From: Pycnococcus provasolii | Taxonomy: Eukaryota > Chlorophyta > Pseudoscourfieldiophyceae > Pseudoscourfieldiales | NCBI GenBank assembly: GCA_049487715.1 | Contig: CP150569.1 | Coordinates: forward strand, 557,205 to 621,204 | Length of the DNA: 64,000 nt | Direction: 5' to 3' | Shown here: positions 27,776 to 38,200 of the stretch, piece after piece | Layout of the letters: each line of letters begins with the position of its first letter | Position numbering within the stretch: position 1 is the first letter of the stretch | Made by a program: the position numbers and the translations under genes | The notes under the pieces: model-generated | Told to the model about the DNA's origin: nothing | What the model saw: only the letters and a program-made list of their open reading frames with translations | The model's database searches: none

Positions 27776-30304
27776 ATGGCGGCGGCGGCGGCGGCGGCCT
27801 CGTTGGCACCCTCCTTGGAGCTTCAGGTTGATGTTCCTGTTCCTGTTCCAGTCAGCCTAAATGCCTCCTTGGTTGATTACGACTCCTCCTTGGACGCACT
27901 GTTTGATGATAAGGACAATGACAGTAGTAGGGATGGTAATAATAATACTAATCACAACTTGGCTTTCGTTCCGATGACGCTCTCCGACAACGACAACATC
28001 CTTGAACCTGAACAACTTGAACAACTCCTTCTGAACCCTCCCTTGGAGAAGAACCATAAGAGGAGAAAAATGGGAAGGGGCACGCCTCTGCTCAGCGGCT
28101 CTTGTCCTGACACAACAACACACCTACCTCTTGTGTCCAACTCCATGGGTGTGATGGACGCCGTGCGCATGCTCGAAGGAGACAAGGCTGCCAAGGCGGC
28201 GCAAGTCGCACTCGCGAAGTTCCTGCAACAAGAACAGGGAACGCCGCTAAACGCACAGCAGCTCGCGGAGTACAGGAAGAAACGCATGGCGCGCGCCGCG
28301 GAAATGCAACAACCCATGGAAATCTGCGTGCCAGAACCGCAGCAGCCGCCGCCGCCTTCGCTTCAAGACAAACTCAAACGCGCATCTTCTGAACAACTTC
28401 GAAACCTCCTCGACACGAACTTGGCTGCACAGAAACACCTGCAGCAGCTTGTCGTCGAAGCGCAAGCCGCAAGGGCATGTGCCGCCCAAGACCTCGAAGA
28501 TGTTCAGCAGGAGTGGGACAAGTGCAAGTCCGCCGCACGACAAGAAGAGCAGATGCACCTCAAACCTGCGAGCGGGGCGCCGTCGGGACGACTGCACAAC
28601 GTCGCTTGCGGTGACATGAAGCGTAATTTGAAGCAAATTCGAACCACGCCGTGGTGGCAGCCGCCGTGCAGAGACGGGAAGGAGAAATATCACGAATTCG
28701 AGTTTGGCACAGGGCGGCTGTTCGAGTGCTTTGACGGATCAAAGCCAACGCCAAACGACGATGCCAAGGTACTCCTCGACGCGCGAAGGCGTGTGCCACT
28801 CGCGTACAGACCCTACGTCGCATGGACCGAGGAGGAAGATGCGCGCCTACGCAACGCCGTCGTGGCAAAACTTTTAAAGGACACGATGCGCGTGTTCGCG
28901 GAAACGCCGCTGGTGTCGAATCCATCGCCGCCGAATTTGTCGTGGGCGCAGTGGGAGCAGATTTCCATAGATATCGCGTCGTCGTCGTCGCCGTCGCCGT
29001 CGCAATCATCATTTGCGCTATCCGTAAGAACGGCTGACGCGTGTGAGGCGCGTTGGCGCACCTACGAGGCGTTCCACGCAAGGCGCGATCATGCTGCGGC
29101 CGCGGCGTCCACGAGCGGTGACGACACCACCACCCCCAACAACAACAACAACGGCAACAACAACGCCCTCGCGAAGGAAAAGGTCGCCTGCAATCCAGAC
29201 GAGCGCACGTGGACGGAAGAAGAGACCACGGCATTGCTTTGTGCAATCAAGGCTTGTGGCGACGACTACGACTTCGTCGAGCGGCAACAACACGGAAAAC
29301 CTGTCGGAGGCAACTGGGATGAGATTGCCAAGGCTGTTGGAGGTGGGCGCACAGCCTTCGGGTGCCTCAGCTACTGGATGCAAAACCACAATCCGAATGT
29401 GTTCCGAACGACGTGGACGGAAGAGGAGGATGCGGCGCTCGTTGCCGCCGTCACGAGGTGGGGTGCGGACTGGAGAAAGGTGGCTGAGCACGTGCCTCGC
29501 AGATCACCAGCGCAGTGTCACTATCGCTACACGCGAATGCTCATGCCCGCACGACCGCCATCTGAAAAGCTGCCGTCAGCCGCCGGTGAAGGGGCAGACA
29601 ATGCGTCGGCATCGCCTGAGAAGCCGCTGAATGAGCGGCACCGTGTGAAAGGGAAGTGGGCGACGCACGAGGACGAAGCGCTGGTCCGTGCCGTGGACCT
29701 CGTGGGCGAAACGTGCTGGCGCGACATCGCGGCACACGTTCCAGGACGCTCAGATGCGCAGTGCCGCGAGAGATGGTGCAACATTCTTGACCCGAAGCTG
29801 AACAAAGGACCTTGGAGCGAAGAGGAGGACAGACGTCTATTGGATGCTGCTAGAAAGTGCAAGGTGGCAAATGCAGACAAGGTTTTGTGGTCTGCGGTGA
29901 GTTCGCTGCTCAACGGCATGGATCCAAAGGCGCGCAAGAAAAACGGCATCATCCCTCCATCGCTCGCTGGCCGGTATCGGACGGACTTTATGTGCTTAAG
30001 CCGCTTCCGGCAGATTATCAATGAGTCGTCAGACAGCAAGGCACAGGAGGCTATGGAGATTTTCAGTAGGCCAAAGAAGCGGAAATCAGCAGCGAAGACG
30101 GCGGACAAATCTCATGCTGCTGCTGCTGCTGATAGTGGTGGTGGTGGTGGTGGTGGCGGCGGCGGCGGTCGTCGTCGTCGTCGTCGTCCTCCTGCTCCTC
30201 CTGCTGCTGCTGCTGCCCCTTCTCCTCCTCATGCTGCTGCCCCTCCTCCTCCACTTCGTCCACCACCACCACCTCCTCCTCCTCTTGCGCGGAAAAAAAA
30301 GTAA
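27776..30304 (+). CDS. SNAPC4: SNAPC4-like multi-Myb-repeat snRNA transcription factor
   Basis: 842 residues. The N-terminus holds Ala and Asn/Asp stretches. A helical region (residues ~190-260) is followed by TTPWWQPPCRD and a block preceding the Myb array. Five Myb-type units follow at about residues 349 (VAWTEEEDARL), 478 (RTWTEEETTALL), 545 (TTWTEEEDAALV), 627 (GKWATHEDEALV) and 678 (GPWSEEEDRRLL); each W-T-E-E-E-D start pairs with later Trp/aromatic residues. A four-and-a-half-repeat array is the hallmark of SNAPC4 (plant MYB4R1), which binds the proximal sequence element of snRNA genes. The C-terminal ~60 residues are Gly-, Arg- and Pro-rich low complexity (30120-30300). Gemin5, acting downstream in snRNP assembly, lies in the same window. 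Confidence 0.8.
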   Translation: MAAAAAAASLAPSLELQVDVPVPVPVSLNASLVDYDSSLDALFDDKDNDSSRDGNNNTNHNLAFVPMTLSDNDNILEPEQLEQLLLNPPLEKNHKRRKMGRGTPLLSGSCPDTTTHLPLVSNSMGVMDAVRMLEGDKAAKAAQVALAKFLQQEQGTPLNAQQLAEYRKKRMARAAEMQQPMEICVPEPQQPPPPSLQDKLKRASSEQLRNLLDTNLAAQKHLQQLVVEAQAARACAAQDLEDVQQEWDKCKSAARQEEQMHLKPASGAPSGRLHNVACGDMKRNLKQIRTTPWWQPPCRDGKEKYHEFEFGTGRLFECFDGSKPTPNDDAKVLLDARRRVPLAYRPYVAWTEEEDARLRNAVVAKLLKDTMRVFAETPLVSNPSPPNLSWAQWEQISIDIASSSSPSPSQSSFALSVRTADACEARWRTYEAFHARRDHAAAAASTSGDDTTTPNNNNNGNNNALAKEKVACNPDERTWTEEETTALLCAIKACGDDYDFVERQQHGKPVGGNWDEIAKAVGGGRTAFGCLSYWMQNHNPNVFRTTWTEEEDAALVAAVTRWGADWRKVAEHVPRRSPAQCHYRYTRMLMPARPPSEKLPSAAGEGADNASASPEKPLNERHRVKGKWATHEDEALVRAVDLVGETCWRDIAAHVPGRSDAQCRERWCNILDPKLNKGPWSEEEDRRLLDAARKCKVANADKVLWSAVSSLLNGMDPKARKKNGIIPPSLAGRYRTDFMCLSRFRQIINESSDSKAQEAMEIFSRPKKRKSAAKTADKSHAAAAADSGGGGGGGGGGGRRRRRRPPAPPAAAAAPSPPHAAAPPPPLRPPPPPPPPLARKKK

Positions 30305-30484
30305 GTTGTATAACAAATACATGTAATGTTGCTTTAAATAAATCGCAAAACCCCCTTTTCAACTTCTTACACCTTCACCTTCCTAACAACGCGCGAGTAG
30401 AGCCGACGCGTGCAGGTGTACAAGACTACATACAGGTTGCGCGACGAGGCCACGCGTACTCAGCCTATTTCATAGCCGGCCACA

Positions 30485-31642
30485 TCACTTTCTCAGCTCG
30501 TCGTGGTCCTTCGTCCATACGCCGCTAAATCGCACCGTACCAACACTCGACTCGAGGTTGTCGATCGCGGCGACATCGTCGGCATCGAGAAACAAGTCGC
30601 CTAACGAGTTGTTCTGGATGACGCGCACGGCATTCTCCGAACGGCACACGGGAACGACGCCCTTTTGCACGATCCATCGCAGCACAACCTGCGCAGGCGT
30701 CACGTCGTACCGCTCCGCGATTTGTGCAATGGCAGGCGCCTCGGACAACAACTTACCTTTGCCGAGAGGTGAGTACGCCTGCATTTGTATTCCATTCTCA
30801 CGGCAGAAGTCGACGAGGTGTGCTTGCGTCGCCCAACACAGCGGATGCAATTCCACTTGCACGAAAGCCGGCTTGATGATGCAGAACGTGAGCATTTCCG
30901 TCAGAAGGCGCACACCAAAGTTGGCGACACCTATGCGGTGCACAAGTCCTTTTGCATGCCACAGTTCAAGCGCCCGCCACGTCGCGACGCGCGTCTTGAG
31001 GTCTGGACCTGGTTCGTGGAGCAGCAAGCTGTCGACGTACGTCGTTCCAAGGAAGGCGAGCTGCCTTCTGATTGCGTTGTTTGCGTTGTCATATCCAAAC
31101 TCGAGCGGGTTAAGTTTCGTCTGCACGAACACGTCGTTTCTCGGGACTCCAGACAAGCGCAAGCCTCTTCCGACGACCTTTTCGTTGAAGTTCCCGCTCG
31201 CGGTGTCCAGCATGCGGTACTTGCCCGCGCCAAGCGCGTGTGCGATGTGTATGTGCGTGATGTCCCTGTCGCACCCGAGCGCGACGGCTGGTATGTCGCG
31301 CTTGATGGGTGCTTTCATTTTGAGGCACGGCGGCGCGATGGGCAGGAGCGGCACGGGCGTGCACGCGACACATGAGCGAGCGTGCGTCTGTACGTCTCGT
31401 TGGAGCTGCCTAAGTTTTTGCTGGAACAGAGCTGCGAGTCTGTGGTTATCTCTCGCCTTGAGGTTGAACGCGTGCGTGTGCATTTTGAAGAGAAACGCAC
31501 GAGTGGGCTTCATCCACCACCCAAAGGACGACTGTTTTCCTAGCACAGTGAGTATGCGCAGACACAGGTCGACGGCCCAAAACCGGCCTAGGCGCCATGC
31601 CCCTCGCGCGTGCTCGCCCACCATGGACCGAGCACTGGGCAT
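30485..31642 (-). CDS. Aldo/keto reductase family protein lacking the usual catalytic Tyr
   Basis: 385 residues from an ATG at 31642; an internal ATG about 108 codons on starts close to the domain. The barrel begins at IPAVALGCD. YRMLDTASGNFNEKVVG covers the catalytic Asp but shows N-F-N-E where the family has Y-G-N-E, so the proton-donor Tyr appears replaced. VFVQTKLNP keeps the catalytic Lys and DSLLLHEPGP the His. IGVANFG, PAFVQVELHP, MQAYSPLGKGKL, and TPAQVVLRWIVQKGVVPVCRS are standard AKR blocks, including the NADPH-binding tail. AKRs reduce carbonyls with NADPH. Loss of Tyr would impair that, so this may be a weak enzyme or a binding protein. The N-terminal ~100 residues are of unclear role. 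Confidence 0.85.
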   Translation of the reverse strand: MPSARSMVGEHARGAWRLGRFWAVDLCLRILTVLGKQSSFGWWMKPTRAFLFKMHTHAFNLKARDNHRLAALFQQKLRQLQRDVQTHARSCVACTPVPLLPIAPPCLKMKAPIKRDIPAVALGCDRDITHIHIAHALGAGKYRMLDTASGNFNEKVVGRGLRLSGVPRNDVFVQTKLNPLEFGYDNANNAIRRQLAFLGTTYVDSLLLHEPGPDLKTRVATWRALELWHAKGLVHRIGVANFGVRLLTEMLTFCIIKPAFVQVELHPLCWATQAHLVDFCRENGIQMQAYSPLGKGKLLSEAPAIAQIAERYDVTPAQVVLRWIVQKGVVPVCRSENAVRVIQNNSLGDLFLDADDVAAIDNLESSVGTVRFSGVWTKDHDELRK

Positions 31643-32168
31643 CGATCGAAGTTGAACCGAGCGGTCGGTCTCTCAAGGCCGAGAGAACCGTTACCCAACC
31701 TAAAGGTAGAAAAAAATGGCCCCACTCATCTATGCACAGGCAACGGGAGGTTTCCCTTGCACACCGGAATGACCGGAATGACCGGTCACCGGTTTTATAA
31801 GGCGTCAATTAAGGTGGTAGAACTAAGAATACATTACATAAAGGTACTTACATTAGGACCCGAACGCGAAGAAACAGGTCCCTGCAAGCCTACCTTTAAG
31901 GTGGAGCTCTCTTGAGCTCTCAAGAATTACAACTTTAAGAAACACGCGCGGATCCACTGGGTTAGGGTGTTAGGGTTAGGGTTAGGGTTAGGGTTAGGGT
32001 TAGGGTTAGGGTTAGGGTTAGGGTTCCCGCTCCTCCTTTCCTTTCCTTTGCCGCTGCCCCTTTGAACTTTTCGGTTCCCCTTTTCCCACCTTCTGCGCAA
32101 CATGTCCTCCTCCTCCTCTGCCAGATGACGCGCTCTCCTCTCCTCTTCGAGGCCCTCTTAGCCTGAGA
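31643..32168. promoter_or_regulatory. Divergent spacer with interstitial TTAGGG array
   Basis: Between the divergent AKR and IPK1 genes. Bases 31963-32025 hold about ten TTAGGG units in the same orientation as the true telomere, ending some 145 bp upstream of the IPK1 start codon. No gene is seen in the rest. Confidence 0.7.
31963..32025 (+). repeat. Interstitial telomeric repeat (TTAGGG)~10
   Basis: Near-perfect TTAGGG units in tandem, 32 kb from the chromosome end. Confidence 0.95.
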
Positions 32169-33752
32169 ATGCTGTCGTTGGCGGGGGCGGGCAAAGCGCA
32201 CGTCTGCGTGCGCCTTGACACTTCGTCCTCGTCCGCACCATCACCATCGTGCACGTCCATCAAGGCATCAGATGTGCCTTATTCCTTATTGCGGCTCATG
32301 TCGCACGCCATACTGAGAATACGCGTCGTGCCATCCTCAACATCACCGTCGGCATCGGCAGGACCGAACGCGTCGACTCACGCAGTGACTCGAAGTGACA
32401 CGAACGAACACATTGCACTCACCTCAGACGCTTGGAGTCGGCTCTCTGCGCTCGTGTGGGCGCCAGAAGTACCTGACATGGTCGTCCAGAACCGAATGGC
32501 GGACGACGCCGTCGCATCGGCTGCACACGCAAAACACCTCGCGAAGTACCTGCCGCGAGGCGTTGTCGCGCATGCGCGTGTCGTAGACGTGCCGTGGCAA
32601 GTCGTCGAGCGCGTGTGCGAGCTCGCGGGAAAAACGATGAAGCAAGACGGACGGGAGTTTGTCAAGGCACTTCTGCTTCCCGACTACGCAAACCCACCTC
32701 CGACGCCGTCGCTAATGCCGCGCCAAGGTGTTGACACCTGGCCAGCGGTGGTGACTGTGGAAATCAAACCAAAGCGTGGTCAGTGGCCACGACCGTTTCC
32801 GCAGGCGCCCGTCGTCGAACGCGCATTTCTTGCGACGCACCGCCAGCCTTCCACCAGGCACCACCGTCGGCTGGGAACGCCGCTGTACTTCATGCGCGAG
32901 TGCACGCTCGCGCAGAGAGCCGGAAATCACACCGGCGCCGACGCTCACGCTGACGTCACTTGGTACGATCCACGCGACTTCTTCCATGGAACGAGAGAGG
33001 ACGTTGCGCATGCTGTTGAGCGCCTGCTTTCTGCTCACGAGTCGCATGCGGGTGGCGATGCGGGCGCCGGGAGACACGCAAGGATTCACGTTCGTGGTGC
33101 GGGCATGCACGCGAAGTTGATGCGCGTGCAATCGGCGGAGGATGCCGTGCGCGCGCTTGTGCCAGGTTCGAGCGGCAAAGACGGTTTCGTCGGCGCCAGC
33201 GCCGCTGCCGCCGCCGCCGCCGCCGCTCTTGCGGATCCTGTGTCGCATGCAATTCACACGTCGGGTGTCGCACGTGGACTTCTTCACGCCCAGCGGCTCG
33301 ATGCACTCGGTAGCCACGCAGCAGCGACTGCGCTCGAATCACTCATCGAGTCGACAGCAGCAGCGTCGACGTCGACGTCACCCGCAAGGCTTGTTGCGAG
33401 CATTCGGAAGTACCTCGTAGCTGCGTGCGCAAGCGATGTCAGCATCCTTGTGGCGCTGCGCGTCGTGCGTAAGTGCAAAGGATCGACCGTCGATGGGTAT
33501 GGTGATGATGACGGCGATAGCAACAGTGATCCTTCGCATTTCGAGGCATGGCGCGATGCCGCAGACTGGATGGCACTCCCTCCAGGCGCCCTTGCATCGA
33601 TCGGCGGAGATCCAACGGAGTTTGAGCTGCACGCACGCGTGAGCGTGATTGACTGCGACCACAAGCCACTGCGAAAGATTTTCGAGCATCGTAAGCGAGA
33701 TGCAGAGGGTGCTCGAGCATGGCTCCGACACGTTGGGTTGCCAGAAGAGTGA
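32169..33752 (+). CDS. IPK1: Inositol-pentakisphosphate 2-kinase (IPK1)
   Basis: 527 residues from an ATG at 32169. Identification rests on the IPK1 blocks in order: VPYSLLRLMSHAILRIRVVP (N-lobe), FVKALLLPDYANP, VTVEIKPKRGQWP (the conserved E-I-K-P-K at about residue 198), FFHGTREDVAHAVERLL, SILVALRVV, and near the end VSVIDCDHKPLRKIFEHRKRD (D-x-D-x-K-P, metal and nucleotide site at about 495). IPK1 phosphorylates InsP5 at the 2-position to give phytate (InsP6). An Ala-rich insertion (GASAAAAAAAAALADP) interrupts the middle. Family length fits. Confidence 0.85.
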   Translation: MLSLAGAGKAHVCVRLDTSSSSAPSPSCTSIKASDVPYSLLRLMSHAILRIRVVPSSTSPSASAGPNASTHAVTRSDTNEHIALTSDAWSRLSALVWAPEVPDMVVQNRMADDAVASAAHAKHLAKYLPRGVVAHARVVDVPWQVVERVCELAGKTMKQDGREFVKALLLPDYANPPPTPSLMPRQGVDTWPAVVTVEIKPKRGQWPRPFPQAPVVERAFLATHRQPSTRHHRRLGTPLYFMRECTLAQRAGNHTGADAHADVTWYDPRDFFHGTREDVAHAVERLLSAHESHAGGDAGAGRHARIHVRGAGMHAKLMRVQSAEDAVRALVPGSSGKDGFVGASAAAAAAAAALADPVSHAIHTSGVARGLLHAQRLDALGSHAAATALESLIESTAAASTSTSPARLVASIRKYLVAACASDVSILVALRVVRKCKGSTVDGYGDDDGDSNSDPSHFEAWRDAADWMALPPGALASIGGDPTEFELHARVSVIDCDHKPLRKIFEHRKRDAEGARAWLRHVGLPEE

Positions 33753-33924
33753 TGATGATGAAGAGTTTGTTTTATAAAAGATGTAAACTAATTACGAACA
33801 ACAACAGTCTTGCCATCACAACATACGTACATCTTCCCTTCTTCACAGTCCACCAAACACGTTTGAAGCTGTACAACACGCTTCCACCAGCCTCCAACTA
33901 CGTTCCTTTGGTAGTATTCGCCTA

Positions 33925-34994
33925 CTACAAATCATCCTCATCGAGTTCCAGCAGCGCGGTGATCAGCTCTCGCACGACTTCATGACGTGCATCGACGTCC
34001 CCCGCAGTGATGAGAGTGCCGTCTTGTACAACTCGTTTGTCGGCAATGAGACGTGCGCCGGCTTCGAAAAGGTTTTGCTCGAGTGGTATGTCGCACTCGT
34101 GAACCGCCGGCGATGCTACCTTGCGATTCTTCAGAAAAGGTGTTGAGGGGTCGAGCGTGATGTATGACGCGGGCAGAGCAGGCGCGATTGCACCTCCCGC
34201 GATGGCGCGCGGCGCACTCTTTGGGCACAGGGCGAGCAACAGCACGTCAATGCCGTCGGCGGTGGTGGCGATGATCTTAGCATGTGTGGCAAAGTGCTGC
34301 ACAATATCTTTTGCCCGCGGACACTCGCGCAGCGATCGGCTCGCTAGCGTCAGTGCGGCGTCAGGGCGTGCACCAGGGAGCAAGAGTGCGTCGAAGGAAA
34401 CACCGCTGACACCAAAGGCGTGTTCGAGAGCGATTGGGTGGGCGAGTTTTTTGCGTGCGTCGCAGTGGTCGCGCAGCAGCTTCAGCAGAGTGTCTGGAAG
34501 TGGCTCGTCGCCGCGTCATTATCATCATTATGATCAATCATGTCAGCGGCGGTTGATGATGATTCGTCCAAGTCAGATTGTTGTTTGGTTTGGCGCAAGA
34601 GCATGCGTGCGCGTGCGCTTGCTCGTTTGTCATCCTCTCCCGACAGCATGAGCGCGTTGACATGCTTGTTCGTTCCGTCGCGCTTCAGCAGCGGCGTTCG
34701 TGGCGCGGCGACGTTGACGACCATGCCAGCTTCCTCGATGGCGAAGATTGCCTGTGCAACGTCGATGAGTTCAAGGAGCTGCGCTCGTTCCGAGCAAATC
34801 GCCCGTCCACCACCACCATCATGATGGTGCTGTTGTTGAATCTCGGCAATTTCGTCGTCGCCGTCGCGATGATCTTTGAACGTAACACGCTTGTTGAGGC
34901 TCGCCTCGTGGAACGCGTACATGGCAGCCGGCACCACGACGAGCACACTTCTGTCGACGGCGTACCCCGCGGCACCTACTCCACCTCGACCCAT
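33925..34994 (-). pseudogene. DJ-1/Hsp31-like gene, frameshifted and lacking the nucleophile Cys
   Basis: From ATG 34994 one frame reads GYAVDRSVLVVVPAAMYAFH then LIDVAQAIFAIEEAGMVVNV and AAPRTPLLKRDG, ending at a TGA near 34482. A second frame, open only from about 34515 because stops precede it, continues PDTLLKLLRDHCDARKK, SGVSFDALLLPGARPDA, AKIIATTADGIDVLLLAL and GTLITAGDVDARHEVV to a stop at 33925. Together these have DJ-1/PfpI/Hsp31 order: core strand, F-D-A-L-L-x-P-G, nucleophile elbow, D-G-x-L-I-T. No GT-AG intron fits the junction, so a one-base indel is likely. The elbow, normally A-I-C-A/H-G, reads TTADG, so the catalytic Cys is absent. The product may be dead, or the frame may need read-level checking. 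Confidence 0.6.
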
Positions 34995-35211
34995 GATGAA
35001 GGATTGCTGGCGGATCTGTCTGGACAAGGTACAAGATTGAAAACTTAATTGGCTGAACGAAGAAGTGAGCGGTGCACGATTTGCCGCGCGCGCGTTACTC
35101 CCTCCCTAACCTCCGAGATGCAGGTTCCCGCGAAAACCCGAAACTCCAGGGGTGCGCGGAATCTCGACCGAAGCAGGCCCTTCCCTTTTCCCCAAGAGAA
35201 TTACCGGATAA

Positions 35212-38200
35212 ATGGCGGCGGCGGCGGAGGCGGAGGCGGCGAGCAGTCCTCCTTCGCTCACGCTGGACGCGCTCGCGCACGTGCTCTCGCTGTACGACAG
35301 CAGGCAGTGGAACGCGTGCTCAGACGCACTCGAGCTGCTTTTGACGTGCTCATCCGAAATCAACACCTCGCCATTCGTTCAACGCTTGCTGTCGGGATTC
35401 CAATGCGACTTTGGGTACGGCAACGCAACCACCGCACCCACACGGGCCAATGGCAGTCGTGCGTCATCATCGTCGTCGTCGTCGTCCAAACGGGCTAAGA
35501 ATGAGAAGAACATCGCGGGACGGATCGTCGCTTCGCTCTATCGCTCTGACGAGTTTCGCAACGACGTCAAACACGCCATCGTGAATGCGCCCATGGAGTA
35601 CGCCAGAGTCGTACACGCCATCAGCTGCGACGCGCGCGCGCTCGCGGCGATTGTTGAGGATGCAGGCGTTGTCGTGCTTGCGCTTGGCAGAGACCTCAAG
35701 GCGCACGTAGATGCCGTCTCGGCGAACGAAACGAACGACACGAGCAGACGAACGGCTCATCCAGACGCAGTGGTGGACGTGCTCGTTGCTGCACATACCA
35801 TCGCAAGTAAGGCGGGCGCTAGTCTGAGCCAGGAGGCGGCGGAGTCGATACAAGCTGCCGTAGTCTCGCTCCTTCAGGCGCCAAACGCATTTAGCTTGGA
35901 CACGTGTGCGTCAAGTGGTCTCGTGCTCGCCGTCGCTGTTGCACACCCTCAAGACGACTCGCCTGACGTCGTGGCCAAAAGGCTTGCGGAATTTGCATTG
36001 TCCAGCGGATCGCGCTTTGAGCCCTATCAGAGACTCTGCGTGCTTCGTGGCATTGGTGTGGCAGCACCGAGGGCTGCAGCGCTCGTGCGCGCATTCGAAG
36101 GGCGAGAGTGCATCATGCACCGCCTTGTGGACTGGAGCCTCGACGCCATGCGCGACGCGAGCCTCGTGAGCGATGCCACCGCGCGCTTCCATGCGACGGG
36201 GATCCTGCACAACGCGCTGAATCGACTGCGCGACCTTCCACCAGTCGACGTCCATACGCCACCTCTCACGCTCGAACGCCAGCGCGCCGTCTTCGGCGTG
36301 GTTCGCGCTCACATCGACGATGCGTTTGCGTCCACGCAGAAGAACATGATTGGTATACTCGACCTTGCCATTGACCTGGAGCTCGATCACATCGAGTTTT
36401 GCTTGTCGACTCCGACTCCGACTCCGACTCCGACACCCACGCCGCCACATTCACCACCCACGGGTATGTTCCTGGAGGAGGTGATTGCATTCGTACTTTC
36501 CATGGATGCGGCAAGCAAGGCGCGATATCCCCCGCTCGTACTGCTGGCCAAAAAGCTCGGCACGCCATTTCTGCTCGCACGCCACCCAACTCTTTTCTCC
36601 GAGTGCTTTGAGGAGGCGATGGGAGATCGTCTCGCGTGCTCGGCATGCGTGCCACTTCTCCGTATGCTTCTCGAGGACATCAAGAACGATGCAGCGCAGC
36701 ACAGGGATGTGTGGGTAAAACCTCTCATTGCGGCGCTCAGCAGCGCGGACGTCGTCGTGCGCGGCAATACTACGACATACGCGCTCCCCACTGCGCTGAA
36801 CGCGGATCCAGAGGGCATTCTCACTCTCGTCGCCGCGACACTGCCTCTCGCAAAGGCAAGTGGCTCGCCGGGAAGTGGCATGGCACGCTTTGCACTGGTG
36901 ACCGCGCTGAGCTGCGCACGCAAGCTCAGCCTGCTGAACAATAATGCCGTGCTCGGCCCAATCCGCCTCAACGATCGCCTGGCGAGCAGTGGCAGAGATA
37001 TTTCCGAGGTTGACGTTCCCGAAGAGCTTCTTGCCGCCACACTACACCATCGCAACACAGCGCTTCACCACGCAATAATAGAACTGCTTCTGCTCGACGC
37101 GCGCATAAGCCGCGTTCCAGACCTGCGCGAGATGGGACTTCTTCGCGCTGCTCTGCGAAGAAGCTTGCGTGGCGGCGGAGCGCAGGCCAGGCATCGATAT
37201 ACAACTGTACTTGCTCGCGTGATGGAGAGACTAAAATCAGGAGCAGACGCCGCACGCGCCACACTCGTCATTCCCGGGCGGCTGCGGGCGCTGCGCAAGC
37301 CGAAAAAGGCGAAGAGGTCCGAGAAATCGACGGCTTGCACGTCTATCGGCGGCGCTGCGGACCCGGCGAACGAAGTGCACGCCACGTACTGCCGAGCGGC
37401 GGGACATCTGGGATGGCTCATACACCTCATGACCGACTCGACCTATCCCGGAGCACCTTCCGAGCGCATCTTTTTGGCGGTTGACGGTCTGCACTTCATG
37501 GCACGGCTAATGTCCACAGCAGACAGCGATCAGCCCTCTTTGCATGTGTCACCGCCGCTCACACTTGCCAATGCAGAAACGCAGCCAGAACCTCTTGGAG
37601 AAAACGTTACCCCACTCGATGTCTCTAGATGCGACCCGTTTCCGAGAACAGGTGATGCTGCCGCGCATCTTACACGAGCTCTGCTCGTGGCAGCCGCTCA
37701 CAGCTTCGAGCGCGTGCGGGCCGCGTCGACGGAAACGCTCAAGCTCTTGCACACGCCTGCTCACACCAAGCCAACGTCAACGTGGCCAAATGCCGTGGCA
37801 GGTCTGCAGACGGAAGCTGACGCGATGATGTGGATGTCGTGGGCCGTTCGTCTCGTGCGTTCCCCGCGTGTACGAGATGCCGACGCGGGCGCTCGTGTCA
37901 TACGTCTGCTTGCAGATCTGCTTGGCACATCACGTGGGTGGACAGTCACCCTATGCCCGACTGTGCGGGCAACTCCACCAGAAGGCAAAAAAAGGCTTTC
38001 AGAGTGGGCAGAGTGGGCCCGGCCCTTTTTTTTCAACTCCGTCGTCTCCGCGCTTGAGCACGAGGCGCTGGTCGCCGAGTCGAATATCATGCTCGCGTGC
38101 AAGCGATCTTTGGGACAAGGTATGTATTTGCATGTCATCTCTTCTCTTCCCTTTCTGCGAAACATGGCTCTGCCACCGACAAAGTCAATGCGAATACAAA

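Noticed and set aside
30558-31655. 365-codon plus-strand frame opposite the aldo/keto reductase
   Set aside because: Antisense shadow; the minus strand has the conserved AKR blocks.
36405-36470. Possible intron at the Thr-Pro repeat of THADA
   Set aside because: No donor/acceptor pair fits and the flanking helices continue; it is a coding simple repeat.
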